A stretch of DNA of 64,000 nt from Orbicella faveolata (GCF_002042975.1 NW_018149090.1:65538-129537), one strand, 5' to 3'; counted from the first letter of the stretch, positions 53,201 through 63,100 are shown. The notes: generated from the letters alone by a model not told the origin. Translations and numbers: made by a program.

Positions 53201-55196
53201 GGGTTAATTATCCCTTCTGGAAGAACTCTTCAGTTCCTAATAAAAATGTCAATTTGTAATAATCTTTTTTAATTATATGAAACATGTTAATACACAAGCA
53301 ATTAAACCTTCAAATACAACAAGTAATCATAGCCGTTTTGATAAGTTGGTGGCAGAAGATAGCTTCAGTGAAGTTTATCGTTAAATGATAAAGAGGAAAT
53401 TGACGAAAAACTCGAAAAATGTTACTATCAGTGGTTTGGAAAAGTTTCCATAAGCTTATCTCGTAAAAACAGTCTTAATTCAAGTTCTATAAAGCTTAGC
53501 TTAATTCCTTGCCATGGCCACAATTAACGGCTGAAATCTTAAGTGATAAGTGACAGAGGACTTTATACCTCCAGCTCGACACGTGTAAAATACATAAGAT
53601 GACAAAACAATGAAATTTAATAAAACAAAAAGGCATAAGGCAATAAACCATGTAAGCTAATTAATTTTGTAGTCATGCGTCGATAGACCCTTCCAAGGAA
53701 TCAAAATTTCCCAGCCATTTGCCACGTTTGCTTTCCGGCACTTCATTACGTGTACACACGCAGGGAGCGTGGGCGTTCGAGTGGAGTAAGCGTGATTCAA
53801 GGGCGTCTTACACGTGGTACACAAAAACGTGACCGTTTAATTAAGCCAAATTAATGGTTTTGATTTCCTGTTAAAAAGGTTGCTCTTCATCACGCGCGCG
53901 TAGACAGACATTGTCGTTTAACACTGGAATTTTTTTCCCGCGGTTTTATTTGCGTAAAGACATCGCGGGCGAAGCGCGATTCAGAGCTCAGCGCAAGTCT
54001 TTTCTGTGTAAAACGTGACCGTTTCTAAATTCTGGTAGTTCAATTTTATGTCCTAAGGCCAGATTCATGAAGACCTTTTAGATAAAGGTGTCTCGTAAGT
54101 ATTGTTCGATTACAAAAGCCTGTATCTGTTATAGAAAGCAATGCTTTGTGCATGAATTTAGCCCCTGTTCAGTATCAAAAGATGGCTACAATAACTTGTT
54201 ACATAACATTGATAACGTTGTTTATCATCTTTCTTGCCACTACACTTCACTGACTGAGTTGACTGCAACACTGACACAATAAATAGCCTGATTTGAATTC
54301 CGCTCGAGTGCCGGCCGGTGAAAACAGATCCATGATTCGAGCTTTCCGACGTTTATCACGTGCATTCTGCAGTAAAATGACGCGTCAGTGACTTACGACT
54401 TAGAAAACCACCCCATTCTTTTGAGTTGGTGAAAGATTGAAATCTCAGTTTTAGAAGTTAAAGCTGGAATTATCAGCCCGCTCATAAGGTTTCATATCTT
54501 TGTTATGACCCTGTCAGAAGTGTAAGTCAATCTCTTTTAAATCGCTCGGCAGCCTAAAGTAAGATCCTGGAGCTGATATTTTCTAAATGCGTGTACACTT
54601 TGGATCAATAATAGGCGGTTTGGTTCATGATATATTGAGACAGGGTACGTTTACACAGACGAATCCAGATGGCCGGTTCGGATTTTCGAAAACCAACACT
54701 ACACGGGGGTTATAATTTCCATTGTTAACCCTCTCTTAGCTTTGAGTGCTATTGTACACAAAATATCTGAAAACTGCTCTGTACCTCGCAGCACTCTAAC
54801 ATAACGTACGCTAACTCGAAACTTGAAATCAGAGTTAATTTGCCTAAGACAATAAAAGTGAACAGTTTTGATTCACAGTTTTAGGCCCCAGATGGAGGGC
54901 CGGCAGCTATGGAAATTTGTGGCCTACCTTCACCATGTATTGTTAATTTTGTCCCTCCTTGCAAACTTCCAGTATTTGGAGTTATCTTTGTTACCCGCCC
55001 ACCTGAAAAATGAAGCATGTTGATCGATTAGCTTAAGTACTGGTCTTTTTTCAAATCGTAGAACTGTAAATGAACATAAAACACCAATTTTTGAAGAATT
55101 AGACAGGAGGTAGAACAAGTTACCTTGAGCTAAGGCGAGAGCAGAGAGCAACAAAACAGCTACAGCTTGCAGAATGCCCTCGTCCGGTTTCTTCAT
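9611..55196 (-). CDS. giant fibrocystin-L/cadherin/cohesin-dockerin membrane protein with C-terminal MYND finger (58 exons)
   Basis: A single minus-strand model starts at ATG 55196 and stops at TAA 9611-9613. Its 58 exons (coordinates in the block entries below) join in one frame of about 6,604 codons. Of 57 introns, 38 are phase 1, 10 phase 0 and 9 phase 2, and every junction agrees with its neighbour. The first roughly 4,100 residues match PKHD1L1 (fibrocystin-L) domain for domain. The rest is a cadherin / cohesin-like / dockerin-like ectodomain, one transmembrane helix (about residues 6152-6174) and a 430-residue tail. Vertebrate PKHD1L1 is a large cell-surface protein of about 4,240 residues with a minimal tail, reported on hair-cell stereocilia; by inference this one is a surface adhesion or coat protein with an intracellular signalling end. 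Introns of 55-2,200 bp not listed separately show nothing notable. Main doubt: whether residues after about 4,562 belong to the same transcript. Confidence 0.85.
10043..10500. mobile_element. piggyBac-type MITE with TTAA target duplication
   Basis: TTAA (10043-10046) then GGTCATTCCAC at the left; GTGGAATGACC then TTAA (10497-10500) at the right. The ends form an 11-bp perfect inverted repeat with a TTAA duplication, the preference of piggyBac elements. The 450-bp interior has no transposase. It lies in intron 57 of the giant gene. Confidence 0.75.
11982..13743 (-). CDS. giant gene exon 55: second dockerin-type loop, SEA-like region, transmembrane helix, serine-rich tail
   Basis: Residues about 5833-6419. 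It opens [20 protein letters not shown], a second dockerin-type loop (D, N, N, E, D at positions 1, 3, 5, 9, 12), 47 residues after the first. [32 protein letters not shown] is SEA-like (about 6039-6091). One transmembrane helix follows ([20 protein letters not shown], about 6152-6174) with a stop-transfer [11 protein letters not shown]. The tail is Ser/Pro/Lys-rich with many SP and RS.S sites, for example [15 protein letters not shown], suggesting phosphorylation (inference). The exon ends at a GTAAGT donor at 11981; reading past it reaches a stop at 11857. Confidence 0.85.
14065..15449 (-). CDS. giant gene exon 54: beta region, cohesin-like domain and first dockerin-type loop
   Basis: Residues about 5371-5832 in one exon. 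After about 290 residues of beta-rich sequence comes a cohesin-like stretch, residues about 5664-5785 ([47 protein letters not shown]). Then [17 protein letters not shown] has the 12-residue calcium loop of dockerins, with D, N, D, D and D at loop positions 1, 3, 5, 9 and 12. In bacteria cohesins and dockerins bind each other; in animals and choanoflagellates the pair is known in the coherin cadherins (recalled family knowledge). The cohesin call is by pattern only. Confidence 0.75.
15823..20557 (-). CDS. giant gene exons 48-53: seven cadherin repeats
   Basis: Exons 19972-20557, 19198-19398, 18482-18751, 17568-17955, 16886-17190, 15823-16497; residues about 4563-5370. Calcium-binding signatures recur: [82 protein letters not shown] and VNDSG. 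LDRE and LDYE motifs follow each G.I strand. Several linkers read VNEFSPQF rather than VNDNAPEF, giving an alternation of D-N-D and N-E-F linkers. Cadherin repeats mediate calcium-dependent adhesion. The array begins [11 protein letters not shown] directly after intron 47, with no signal peptide of its own. Confidence 0.93.
21189..23677 (-). CDS. giant gene exons 44-47: four tandem beta modules
   Basis: Exons 23452-23677, 22913-23301, 22415-22618, 21189-21829; residues about 4076-4562. Four copies of a module of about 115 residues share the pattern: hydrophobic strand, NETVPF.QP..EVRD, W.GR.W, F..G.A.F..L.I...G..Y.L.F, then PF.V leading into the next copy. Copy heads are [51 protein letters not shown] and [17 protein letters not shown]. 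Human PKHD1L1 ends with what looks like one such module and then its membrane anchor; here the array continues into cadherins through a phase 0 intron. Confidence 0.8.
23951..26216 (-). CDS. giant gene exons 39-43: PKHD1L1 membrane-proximal-type region with SEA-like part and basic cleavage site
   Basis: Exons 26058-26216, 25541-25747, 24774-25100, 24422-24665, 23951-24177; residues about 3688-4075. [70 protein letters not shown] and [15 protein letters not shown] align with the conserved C-terminal third of human PKHD1L1 as I recall it. Exon 42 is SEA-like: [20 protein letters not shown], a run of five arginines at residues 3961-3965, then [11 protein letters not shown]. The human protein has an RRKR at the same place. 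This suggests furin-type processing (inference). Confidence 0.85.
26346..26612. mobile_element. MITE-like element, about 267 bp
   Basis: The left end ATAGGGGGGAATGGTTATGA and the reverse complement of the right end, ATAGGGTGGAATGGTTATGA, differ at one position, and the match continues loosely. An inner pair, GACCGTGCACAA / TTTGTGCACGGTC, also pairs. It is non-coding, in intron 38 of the giant gene (26217-26795). Confidence 0.7.
26796..29894 (-). CDS. giant gene exons 34-38: second parallel beta-helix region
   Basis: Exons 29709-29894, 29086-29392, 28762-28979, 27921-28268, 26796-27410; residues about 3130-3687. Motifs: [91 protein letters not shown] and [20 protein letters not shown]. These follow the second G8 exactly as in PKHD1L1. 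Exon 38 carries the large loop with the DLDGTLTG strand. Confidence 0.9.
30095..31083 (-). CDS. giant gene exons 32-33: second G8 domain
   Basis: Exons 30906-31083 and 30095-30346, residues about 2987-3129. A proline run ([13 protein letters not shown]) links to [53 protein letters not shown] and [20 protein letters not shown]. These are the G8 strands in order. A second G8 plus beta-helix pair is specific to the fibrocystin family. Confidence 0.9.
31265..31470 (-). mobile_element. tRNA-related SINE-like element
   Basis: Read on the minus strand, GGCAGGGATAGCGACGTAAT starts near 31460, followed by GGCTCGCCTCCCCCAGTGTG and CGGGTTTAAATCCGGTTC. The last resembles a tRNA B box (GGTTYRANNCC) and TAGCGACGTAATGAG a weak A box. 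The element lies in intron 31 of the giant gene, starting within about 20-30 bp of the exon 31 donor. Extent and class are tentative. Confidence 0.45.
31488..35748 (-). CDS. giant gene exons 26-31: first parallel beta-helix (PbH1) region
   Basis: Exons 35269-35748, 34282-34575, 34018-34168, 33395-33918, 32588-32915, 31488-31722; residues about 2316-2986. Diagnostic motifs: [73 protein letters not shown] and ENLDGTLTG-like [10 protein letters not shown]. These mark the right-handed beta-helix that follows G8 in PKHD1L1, CEMIP and TMEM2. The intron just after exon 31 contains a SINE-like insertion close to the donor. Confidence 0.9.
36221..36799 (-). CDS. giant gene exon 25: first G8 domain
   Basis: Residues about 2123-2315. 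The end of IPT14 is followed by [70 protein letters not shown] and KIVLHGH. This is the G8 fold with its W..P..W start, spaced glycines and the VGTEE.PF.. motif shared with PKHD1L1, CEMIP and TMEM2. The W-to-end length of about 120 residues is normal for G8. Confidence 0.92.
37027..38937 (-). CDS. giant gene exons 23-24: IPT/TIG domains 9-14
   Basis: Exons 38123-38937 and 37027-37702, residues about 1626-2122. Openings: [99 protein letters not shown] and [20 protein letters not shown] (IPT14, finished in exon 25). Fourteen IPT domains in all is close to what I recall for vertebrate PKHD1L1. Confidence 0.88.
39199..40585 (-). CDS. giant gene exons 21-22: cupredoxin-like domain and IPT 8
   Basis: Exons 40521-40585 and 39199-39811, residues about 1400-1625. 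[20 protein letters not shown], then [20 protein letters not shown] and MKGKVIV, follow the plastocyanin/cupredoxin pattern (I..GDSV.W.W ... PGTY.Y....MKG.V.V). The usual copper ligands are not all there: the Cys after the GTY.Y strand is Ser and the following His is absent, so copper binding looks lost. IPT8 follows ([19 protein letters not shown]). A comparable insertion occurs in PKHD1L1. Confidence 0.75.
40854..41937 (-). CDS. giant gene exon 20: IPT/TIG domains 4-7
   Basis: One 1,084-nt exon codes four consecutive IPT domains, residues about 1039-1399. The openings are [59 protein letters not shown] and [20 protein letters not shown]. Each carries the V.IG...C / I.C pair of cysteines. 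IPT domains are immunoglobulin-like and act as spacers or binding modules. That four domains sit in one exon contrasts with the finely split first three. Confidence 0.9.
42315..45808 (-). CDS. giant gene exons 14-19: fibrocystin-specific region
   Basis: Exons 45727-45808, 45110-45397, 44160-44491, 43331-43595, 42944-43243, 42315-42592; residues about 524-1038. The region has recurring units of the type [28 protein letters not shown] and [20 protein letters not shown], which occur between PA14 and the IPT array in PKHD1L1. It also has a concanavalin-like stretch, [40 protein letters not shown]. Exon 17 is taken to start at 43595, the acceptor that keeps phase 0 with exon 16. No catalytic residues are recognised. 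Confidence 0.75.
46138..47034 (-). CDS. giant gene exons 12-13: PA14 domain
   Basis: Exons 46706-47034 and 46138-46389, residues about 330-523. LLREVWTS opens the fold. FGGESTS-like [20 protein letters not shown], then [16 protein letters not shown] and [20 protein letters not shown], are the classic PA14 signatures: the strand with aromatic/acidic [14 protein letters not shown] and the Y.IEALH.. strand. PA14 is a beta-barrel often binding carbohydrate. It occupies the same place after the third IPT in PKHD1L1. Confidence 0.88.
47140..55196 (-). CDS. giant gene exons 1-11: signal peptide and IPT/TIG domains 1-3
   Basis: Exons: 55124-55196, 54928-55002, 52767-52908, 52360-52468, 51920-51977, 49641-49728, 49058-49111, 48550-48623, 48061-48171, 47455-47565, 47140-47232. 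Residues 1-24 ([20 protein letters not shown]..) form a signal peptide. IPT1 opens with [20 protein letters not shown], the hallmark start of fibrocystin and PKHD1L1. IPT2 spans exons 5-9 ([20 protein letters not shown]; later [15 protein letters not shown]). IPT3 is [20 protein letters not shown]. This start is chosen because it is the only ATG giving a signal peptide that splices in phase to IPT1. Exon 10 can also be read through its donor into an intron stop; the splice to VPCEILL restores a normal IPT fold. Confidence 0.85.
49729..51919 (-). other. giant gene intron 5, 2.2 kb
   Basis: Apart from the 132-bp tandem duplication and a short CCCTTATGAA repeat near 51030-51052, I see no coding or structured sequence. 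Confidence 0.5.
49894..50153. repeat. tandem duplication, unit about 132 bp
   Basis: GGCAATCCGCCACTGACAAT begins copy 1 at 49894 and copy 2 at 50026. Both end GCACAATGCCAGACTGCCAA. The copies differ at only a few positions, so the duplication is recent. It is non-coding, in intron 5 of the giant gene. Confidence 0.88.
52909..54927 (-). other. giant gene intron 2, 2.0 kb
   Basis: No supported gene or repeat seen. First-intron position makes it a place to look for enhancers, but no motif stands out. Confidence 0.5.
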
Positions 55197-55482
55197 CTTG
55201 CAGTGAAAGCAAAATCGGGAAAATACTCTCGAGTATGTCGTGTAATGTCTTCTCCGGCTGAAATCTTCGCTGTGTACTTAATTTATAAAATCGTGATTCA
55301 AAGACTGACAATTTTTCACAGCTTAGTAAGCAATTAATAAACCGTGGCTTAAAGGTCACATCCAATTGTGCGATCAGTCGAACAAATCGCTTTGCAGCGA
55401 AATCAATGAATACTGTGTCCTGTCCGGGTGTAGTCAATTCTGGTGACATAAGTCAAAGAGACTAAGGTATATTGCCAAAGGA

Positions 55483-55490
55483 TTTATATA
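55483..55490 (-). promoter_or_regulatory. TATA-like box upstream of the giant gene
   Basis: On the minus strand TATATAAATCC begins at 55490, about 290 bp upstream of the chosen ATG. Transcription starting 25-30 bp downstream would give a 5' leader of about 260 nt. Motif only; no direct support for its use. Confidence 0.4.
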
Positions 55491-57194
55491 GACCGGTGAA
55501 GTTAAATTCGATCCTGTTTACACTGAGATTAGACATGGTCAAGAAATTTGAGTGCATATTTTTATTAGGGTTATGTAAAACAACTGGGTTGATAAGGATG
55601 CAGATCACATCCTGGCGATAATGTCATATTCTTAACACGATGAGTAGCCTCGAGTAGCCCATTAACTTAAGAAAACACCAGGTAGAGCGTAGCTTTTGAC
55701 CCCTGAAAATATCTGTATGCGGCGGCGCACGCAGACCGAAAAGCCTCAAGAACCGACTCAAAACGTGCGCAAACGGAACTTGTCTACGAAATGAGATAAG
55801 CAAAGCTTTTGAAGGACACCTTAAATTGCTTAAGATTTTTGTTGACATAACATGTTTACAGTTGAAAACAAAAGAATTGTAATGCAGCTCAACTAAGACT
55901 GCTGCAGTGGGCATTAATGACGTCACGATTTGATCTGAGTTTGCGTATGACAAGATTGCGCAAGCTCGCGCAAGCTATGTGGCTTTGTGAAAAAACATTT
56001 TCATCACGTCTTCAATTGAACCCTCATAAATAAACTAATGGGCCATTACCCTATCATCGTGTTAGTGTGTAAAAAGTGGATTACCGCAAAAGTAACTTTT
56101 TAACCCTTTTAATGTTAAATTGACTTGAGCTGAACTCGGCACGCAACCATCTGCAATTAAAAGGGCATATTTCACATTCCACGAAAAAACTAATAGAAAC
56201 ATAGCAAGCTAAAATCAATGCTTAGTTTAATTTTAGTTGTTCGACAAAACGTTCTGATTAGAACGGTTGCAAGTTCCCTTCATGGTTTGCGTTGCTGAGT
56301 AAATAAGAAACAATAAAACCGCCCGTCGAGAACATTCAATGTTCTGCTTGGCTGTGGTGAACAATGAAATGCCCAGAAGCACTTTAATTAGCTGAGTTCA
56401 CACGACTTAGTCTTCTTCGCTGCGTAGAAGGTTTTACAGGACTGTGACGTTATATAAAGGTACACCTTTCAATAAACAACTTTCCCGCGGCGTGTCCATT
56501 TTGCCACGTTCTTTCTTTTCCTCATTCAGAGGCACTCAGCGTAAGGATCTTGACCAACTTCCCTCAACTCGCCTGCTTGGCACGAACAACTTTGCAAACA
56601 AAACAACGAGCATATTTATTTTGTAGGAGTCCATAAACATTGACTCGCCCTTGGCGGGTTAGAGTAGATCTAGGCCCCCAACAAAAACTGTTTCGGTCAT
56701 GTTCCAAGATCTTTCCATCTTTCCATCTCCAGGGGGCGGTAAGATGAGAGACCCTGGAAACGAGGTTGTCCATCGGGCTAGTTTTTAAAATTTGATCCCG
56801 GACACATCATTTCCTGCTGAACGATCAAAAGAAACCCAAACTGTATTTCAGTCTGTCATATTTATTGATGACAACAGAAGCACCATACTCAACAATTGCG
56901 TTGTTCTTTTTCGGGACTGTGCAAAATTTTAAAAGTCAAACCTTTTTAAAAAGATAATAAGTACATAGCTGAGAAAAATATACAAAAGAGAACGAAGTAT
57001 TGGGTATCGAAAAGTATCTTAATGTCTTTCATCCGACAGCCTGTAATGGGTTTCTGCTACCACCTTTGTTCAGCGTTTTGTAAAATAACTCCACTGGAAG
57101 GGGCCAGACATGGCTCCAGGGCCTTCCAAATGGCGACTGTGTTAAATTTAACCGTAGCCGAAGCAGCTAAAGTAGATCACCAGATGAAGCAGAG
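55491..57194. other. intergenic region between giant gene and WD40-like gene
   Basis: Both neighbours are on the minus strand. No convincing coding frame. AATAAA on the minus strand at 56861-56866 is a plausible polyadenylation signal for the WD40-like gene, about 330 bp after its stop. A plus-strand TATATAAAGG near 56451 has no gene attached that I can support. Confidence 0.5.
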
Positions 57195-60100
57195 TCATCC
57201 AGTCTCCAGTCTAGTGGAGCCTATGTTGTCAATCCCAACCCACAATGAGACAGATTTGACAGAGTTTGAGCCAGCAGCTAACACATTGTCCTCAATGAAT
57301 GACAGTGCACTAATGGGCTGTTGGGATAGAATCATATGCCAGGGCTGTGTAATCAATCCTGCCTCTGTGCTCTTTATCACATCAGAAAGTTTGTAAAGGT
57401 TAATAGTCTGGCCTTGATTGACTGTTGCAAGCCATCCTATTAAAGAAGGAATATGAACCTTTCAGAGTTTCTGTTAGATTTAATACCGTCACCGCGCTGG
57501 TTTCGATGTACACCTGTATTGTGTTGTCTACAGTCTACACACAGACTGTTGGCCTCGTAGAATCAACCCGGGATCATTTGATCAAATAATAATAAATAAT
57601 CCTACACAGCATTTCTCACACAACAAATTGTCAAGCTTCACAAAAGAATACTAGGGAGCTTAAGCAACGACGACGGTGACGCCGGGAACGACGCCTATTC
57701 AAAAATGAATTTGTATTTTACAAGCGAAATTCACTATTGTCTAGATCTGTTCAGTACGCCAATGGCTCTGAAAACGTACTCAGGCTAAATATGCAATGAC
57801 AGCGTTCAGGTCCAAATGAAAGGACGCAAAATTAGGCGTCATCCGTCGCGTTCCATTTGGTCATTTCACGCTTTTGTTTTGCAGAGGACCGCAAAGAAAT
57901 GTACCACGATTTATAAGGCACGTGCACAGCCATTGTTTTGCTCATTAAACGTTTTGTTTGGTGACGTTCTCGTTGCCGTTGTCGTCGTGGTTTGCTTAAG
58001 CTCCCTATTACCTGGCTCATCACGACATGAAGCGTACATGATGTAGCTAATAACTCTTTATTCTCAATAAGGAGGACATTAGCTGACATATTCATGCCGT
58101 AAGGTGGAGGAGGGGCTTACATATTCCATAACGATTTTGGCATGTTCTGGTCAGTTAAATTTGAACTATGTTTTTACTGTGATTTATCCAGTTTCCTCCA
58201 GTTTCATCTGTCTGATACTCCTTATATGTAGAAGAGAGAAAAACAAAATGGTCCAAATCCAATTTCAGCCACATAACTTATATCTTACCTTGCAAGAAAC
58301 TATCAAAATCTCCGTTACATGATATAAAGATAGCAAACTGTTACAGAACTAAACTAACCTTCCGTCTGACCATGTTTGGCCTGGACAGCGAAAACACTGT
58401 GGCCACCTTGACTACTGGGTAGCATGATCTGTTGCAGATGAGGAGGGTGAAAGTACCACAGGTCACCAGAGCTGTCACACAAAACACAACCATCTGCCGA
58501 TGCACGCTGGATATCTACAGCAGGAAAAAAAATTCAGCATAATTTCAGATTTCCTAACATTGCAAAAATTTCCATTAAATGTTTCAATAAGGCAGAACAC
58601 CCCAGGCATGGTTACCACAGACATCACTTGTCAAAATTCGCTGACTTTTCCCGGTAAAAATAAAATTTCCCTGACCAAATAAATGTACAAATGACAGATA
58701 TAGTAGCGGCTTCTGCCCTCCCCCATACAATGATGGTTAATATTAGAAAGCCTGACACAGGACTGATGTTCAAACCATAGTTAGTGGAGGTTCCCCTCCA
58801 CAAACTATGCTCAAACTGAAGATGTTTTACATGTATCTATAGAGAACTTGCAGATATTCATTGGGTGTACATGTATACATCAATCTAGTAATTTTAAACA
58901 AGCAATAAACAAACACAAAGAAGTTTTTGCATGTTAATCACGAACGTTTTTTTCAAGTGTACTATACACACTGTATTTGTAGGACAGAGGTTGGTAGGTG
59001 TAGGCCAAGCACTCAACAACCACACAAGCCTCAAGCAACCCTGTTTTTCTTTTCTCAACCAAACTTCTTTGATTCATCTTAGCAACGCAGTGGTCACAGA
59101 GAGTACATTATTCGCCCTCTAAAGTAATACCAACCTTGCACAGTATTTCCAATTTCTGATGAAGGAAAGGGGATATGACTAGTGACAAACTTTACATCAC
59201 CATCCTCAGAGTTTACATCTGAAAAGCAAATGAACTGTAACTGTAAACTATTACAATCTACAACGAAAACCAACTTTTGGACTTTCCCTTCTGGCTAGCC
59301 ATACCAATGATGTACTAGCCTGACAATCATTATCACTACCGCACTACCCCCTCCCCACCCCCATCCCCGTCCCCATAGTTACATTATGATGTTGCTATCA
59401 ACAACAATCAATGTTTGGGTACACCATGGCCTAAAAGTTCATGTGCTGGATTCTGGGTTGAGTACTCTGGGTTGAAGCCCTGGCCTGAATCACTGCATTC
59501 TAATCTAAAGGTTGTTCGTGCCCACTGTATCTGCGCATCCTTACTGCGCGCGTAATTCACGTTGCAACATCACGCCATTTCATACATCAGGCACCTGCAC
59601 TAGGGAAGAAATATAAGCAAGTGTAGGGCTTGGTAAAAGTTCCATTAACTTCACCTGCAGTTTACCCTTTTACATGGTCAGTGAACCAGTCTTTTCTTTA
59701 TACAGATCATTTCCTTCATTGATTTTCTCCATTTTAACAAGAAACAGACAAAATCTATATGCAAGAAGTAAAAAATATTTTGCCTTATCTGTATTTGTGG
59801 GACCGAAGTTTCTTCAAACATGGATGGGCAAGACTAGTATGGATTCTTTTCCGAGGCCTATCCTAACTCAAGGAATGAGTCAACTGCAAAGGTTTACTGT
59901 ACTTCATAGACTTTGCTGTGTTGAATTGAGTATGTTTACCTGATCTAAATGTCACTAAATGTAGCTTCTTTTACTAGATTCCCTATAGTTGTAAGCTAAG
60001 ATTGTCCTAAAATAATGAAAGCGTCTAAAAACGCATGGTCTTCAATGTGCCTCAGCTAAAAAATGGACCCGGTGATGACTCTCCCCCCCCCCCCCCCCCC

Positions 60101-63100
60101 CNCTGCTGAAGTGGTTCATCTTGGGGCTGAAGATCTTTAGCAGAGTGGGCAGTAACTGCTGCGCACTCAGCAAATAGAAAGTCATGCAGGCATTTCAGCT
60201 GGCCTTTAGACCTCGCTCTTAGTCTGAAGAAGTTGAAGAGCTTTCCATTTGACCTGGCCAGCCCAGAGGTAGAAACCTGCTGTGGCAGATCCAGAGGCAC
60301 GTTTCTGCAAAACAGCAGAGAAGATACCAAACAGGGTGGGCGCTAGGACACAGCCCTGTTTCACTCCACTTTGGGTGTCAAAGGCATCTGATGTTGAACC
60401 GTCAACCACCATAGTGCCCTTCATGTCTTCATGGAAAGACCTGATGATTTTCAGGAGTCTCAATGGACATCCAGTCTTGAGGAGTATCTTGAAGAGTGCA
60501 TCCCTGTCAACAAGATCAAAGACCTTTCTTAAGATCGCTACAAAGAGTGGCTGCCTCTGTTCCCTGCATTTCTCCTGTAGCTGTCTGATGGAAAAGACTA
60601 GGTCAATGGTGGACCTATCTGCATGGAATCCACACTCCATTTCGGGGTAAACTTTTGCTACAAGTACTGTCCTTAGAGCCTCATCAGTGCAACCCAAGTG
60701 AAGAGCTTCCCAATAATACTGAGGATAGTTGTTGCAATTGTTCATGTCATCCTTGTTAAAGCACAGTATGAAATTTTTGCCATTCCAGATGTCTACTGTA
60801 AATTAACATGAATCCTGGGTACTTCATATAATAAATGGCGGATGTAAAGTAAAATCTGCTCTGGATTTTAAAACGACATTTGAGTGGTTAATTGTTAAAG
60901 TGATGCAAGATATATATCATTCTCATTTTTCAGACTTTGTTTGCACAGATATTCTCAAAATGCTGTTGGCTTGTTCACTTTCTAAGTAAACACATGTCAC
61001 CTGTTGCATCCTTATTGTTGACAAAACACAATTTTGCAATAACTGTCTAATTTCTCGTGCGCTGACTGGCTAATTTTATCATCAATAAGAGTACAGATGG
61101 ATAAAATTTTAATTTATGCAAGCTTTCAGCTGCCAAACTGTCAACTTTTTAACCAATGAGATTTTATGGACTTTTTTAAGTAGCCAATCAAAAAGCGAGA
61201 AAAGCTATTGACAATGTTTGCGTCATTTTGATTAAAATTCACTTTGTTTATGGTAAGTTTATGGAATCTTTTCCCCTCATTTGTTCCCAGCATTTAACCA
61301 TTTTGTGGTCTTGTTATTGTAAAAAAAAACAAGTTTTTTATGCATCTGTCCTCTTATTGATGATCAATTTTGTCATAGCATTGTCAAAGTTTACTGTGGA
61401 ACCACTCACCTGCGGCTCGTGGTTCCTCAGCTACTTTGACAATGTTATGACACAATTTATCATCAATAAGAGGACAGACATATAAAAAACTGATCTCAAT
61501 TTGTTAATTTTGAAAAGCAGCTAAGAGGTCTTGGAAAACAAAATAAACCAAGAAATACATGTGGAAATGTCTTTCAAGGAATTACAGTGTACTTATTAGA
61601 TGCTAGTAAGATTGCAACATACATGCACAAGTAATTAACCTACAGAAATGAAAGCTATGGACATCTCATAACTAACTGATTAGAAATGCTTCACTTCTGT
61701 TTTAAATTTTATACTAACATGTAAATGTTCAATTATCAAAAGTACCTTTCTTTGAAGTGTTTTCATCCAGCACAAATGCAATGTCTTGAATGGTCATAGA
61801 TGACTTCATCACAGAAACTAATTCAAGGGTGATTGTTAGATTTTCTACCTGTAGAGGAAGATATTTAGAATAAAATATCAAGCACTAATGCTCACAGTGC
61901 AAGGGTTGACCTATGACACCACCCACTCACCCTCACTCCACTACTACAGTAGTACAAGAAAAGCAACACAGAAGCACAAAATACATGTACCAGCACAGCA
62001 TTGCTTCACCAATATTCCACTCTGCTTTCATTATTAATAAATCATCAGTAAAACAAGCAAAGCAATTTATATGATCTACATACAGATGTACATGTATATC
62101 AGGTTACACTACAGTACCTAGTAAAAAGAGAAGCATTTGGTTACCTTTCTACATTTCCATAAAATAATCAATCCTGATGAGATAGCTACCGATACAAATT
62201 CCCTTACAAATGCAGTCTTTAAAGAGAAGTGTGTTCCTAGAGCCTCTGGAAGATTGACAACAGCTCTAAACAAAATAAGGACCACAAAAATATGTACAGT
62301 AGTGAGTGTCTATTTTTCATCTTCTGCTCAACTACATGTAAACTGTACATGTATACAATGTACACCAGTTACACATGTAAAAAGTTTTATCCAACTTGCA
62401 GTCAAAATTTGATCATCCAGTTTTAATGTGTCAATATGGTTCAGCCTTTTCTCTATTAAGCTTACTTCCCACCTATAAGGGCACAAAAAATCGTTTTTTC
62501 TTTCAACCGGTGACAAAATCTCAAAAAGTGGGCCAGTTATTTAGAAAAAAACGTATTTTCAAATAAAGTTTATAAACCTAGAAGGTGTCATAATCGCTAA
62601 ATGGATGAAACTACAAAGGGAAATTTTCACGGCAAACGCTCATCTTGGGGCTCATGTTTTATGTTATCTGGTATTTGCTCTTTTGCCTTTGGCTACTTTG
62701 CCCGTTGTAGTGTCTTTCTCTTCAATGCTACAGTGAGATAGAAAACGTGCTTCAATATGATGCTTTTCCCAGGAAATCATGATCCATTGTCATTGACACT
62801 AGGAGGTCCTGTTGTTCCATTGGTTTGCGGTTTCATAAGGCAAGATAATCTCCTGGTGAGGCGAGAGTTGTTTACAAATCTTAACAAGCTAAAATCTCGC
62901 ATTTAATTTTGGGAGGAATACCTCCACTCTGAGCAAATTTATAGGGTATGCAGAATTGATAGATTGTCACGAAATTTTGCCAGAACATTCCAGGGATAAT
63001 GACAAACGAAAGTGCGTCAGAAAATTTTGATATTTAACATATTTTTCCCGTGGTGTCCATTTACGCAACACGTCTCGTATATTTTTAGCTACTCCAACTT

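Noticed and set aside
57022-57396. Plus-strand open frame of 124 codons
   Set aside because: Antisense shadow of the last WD40-like exon.
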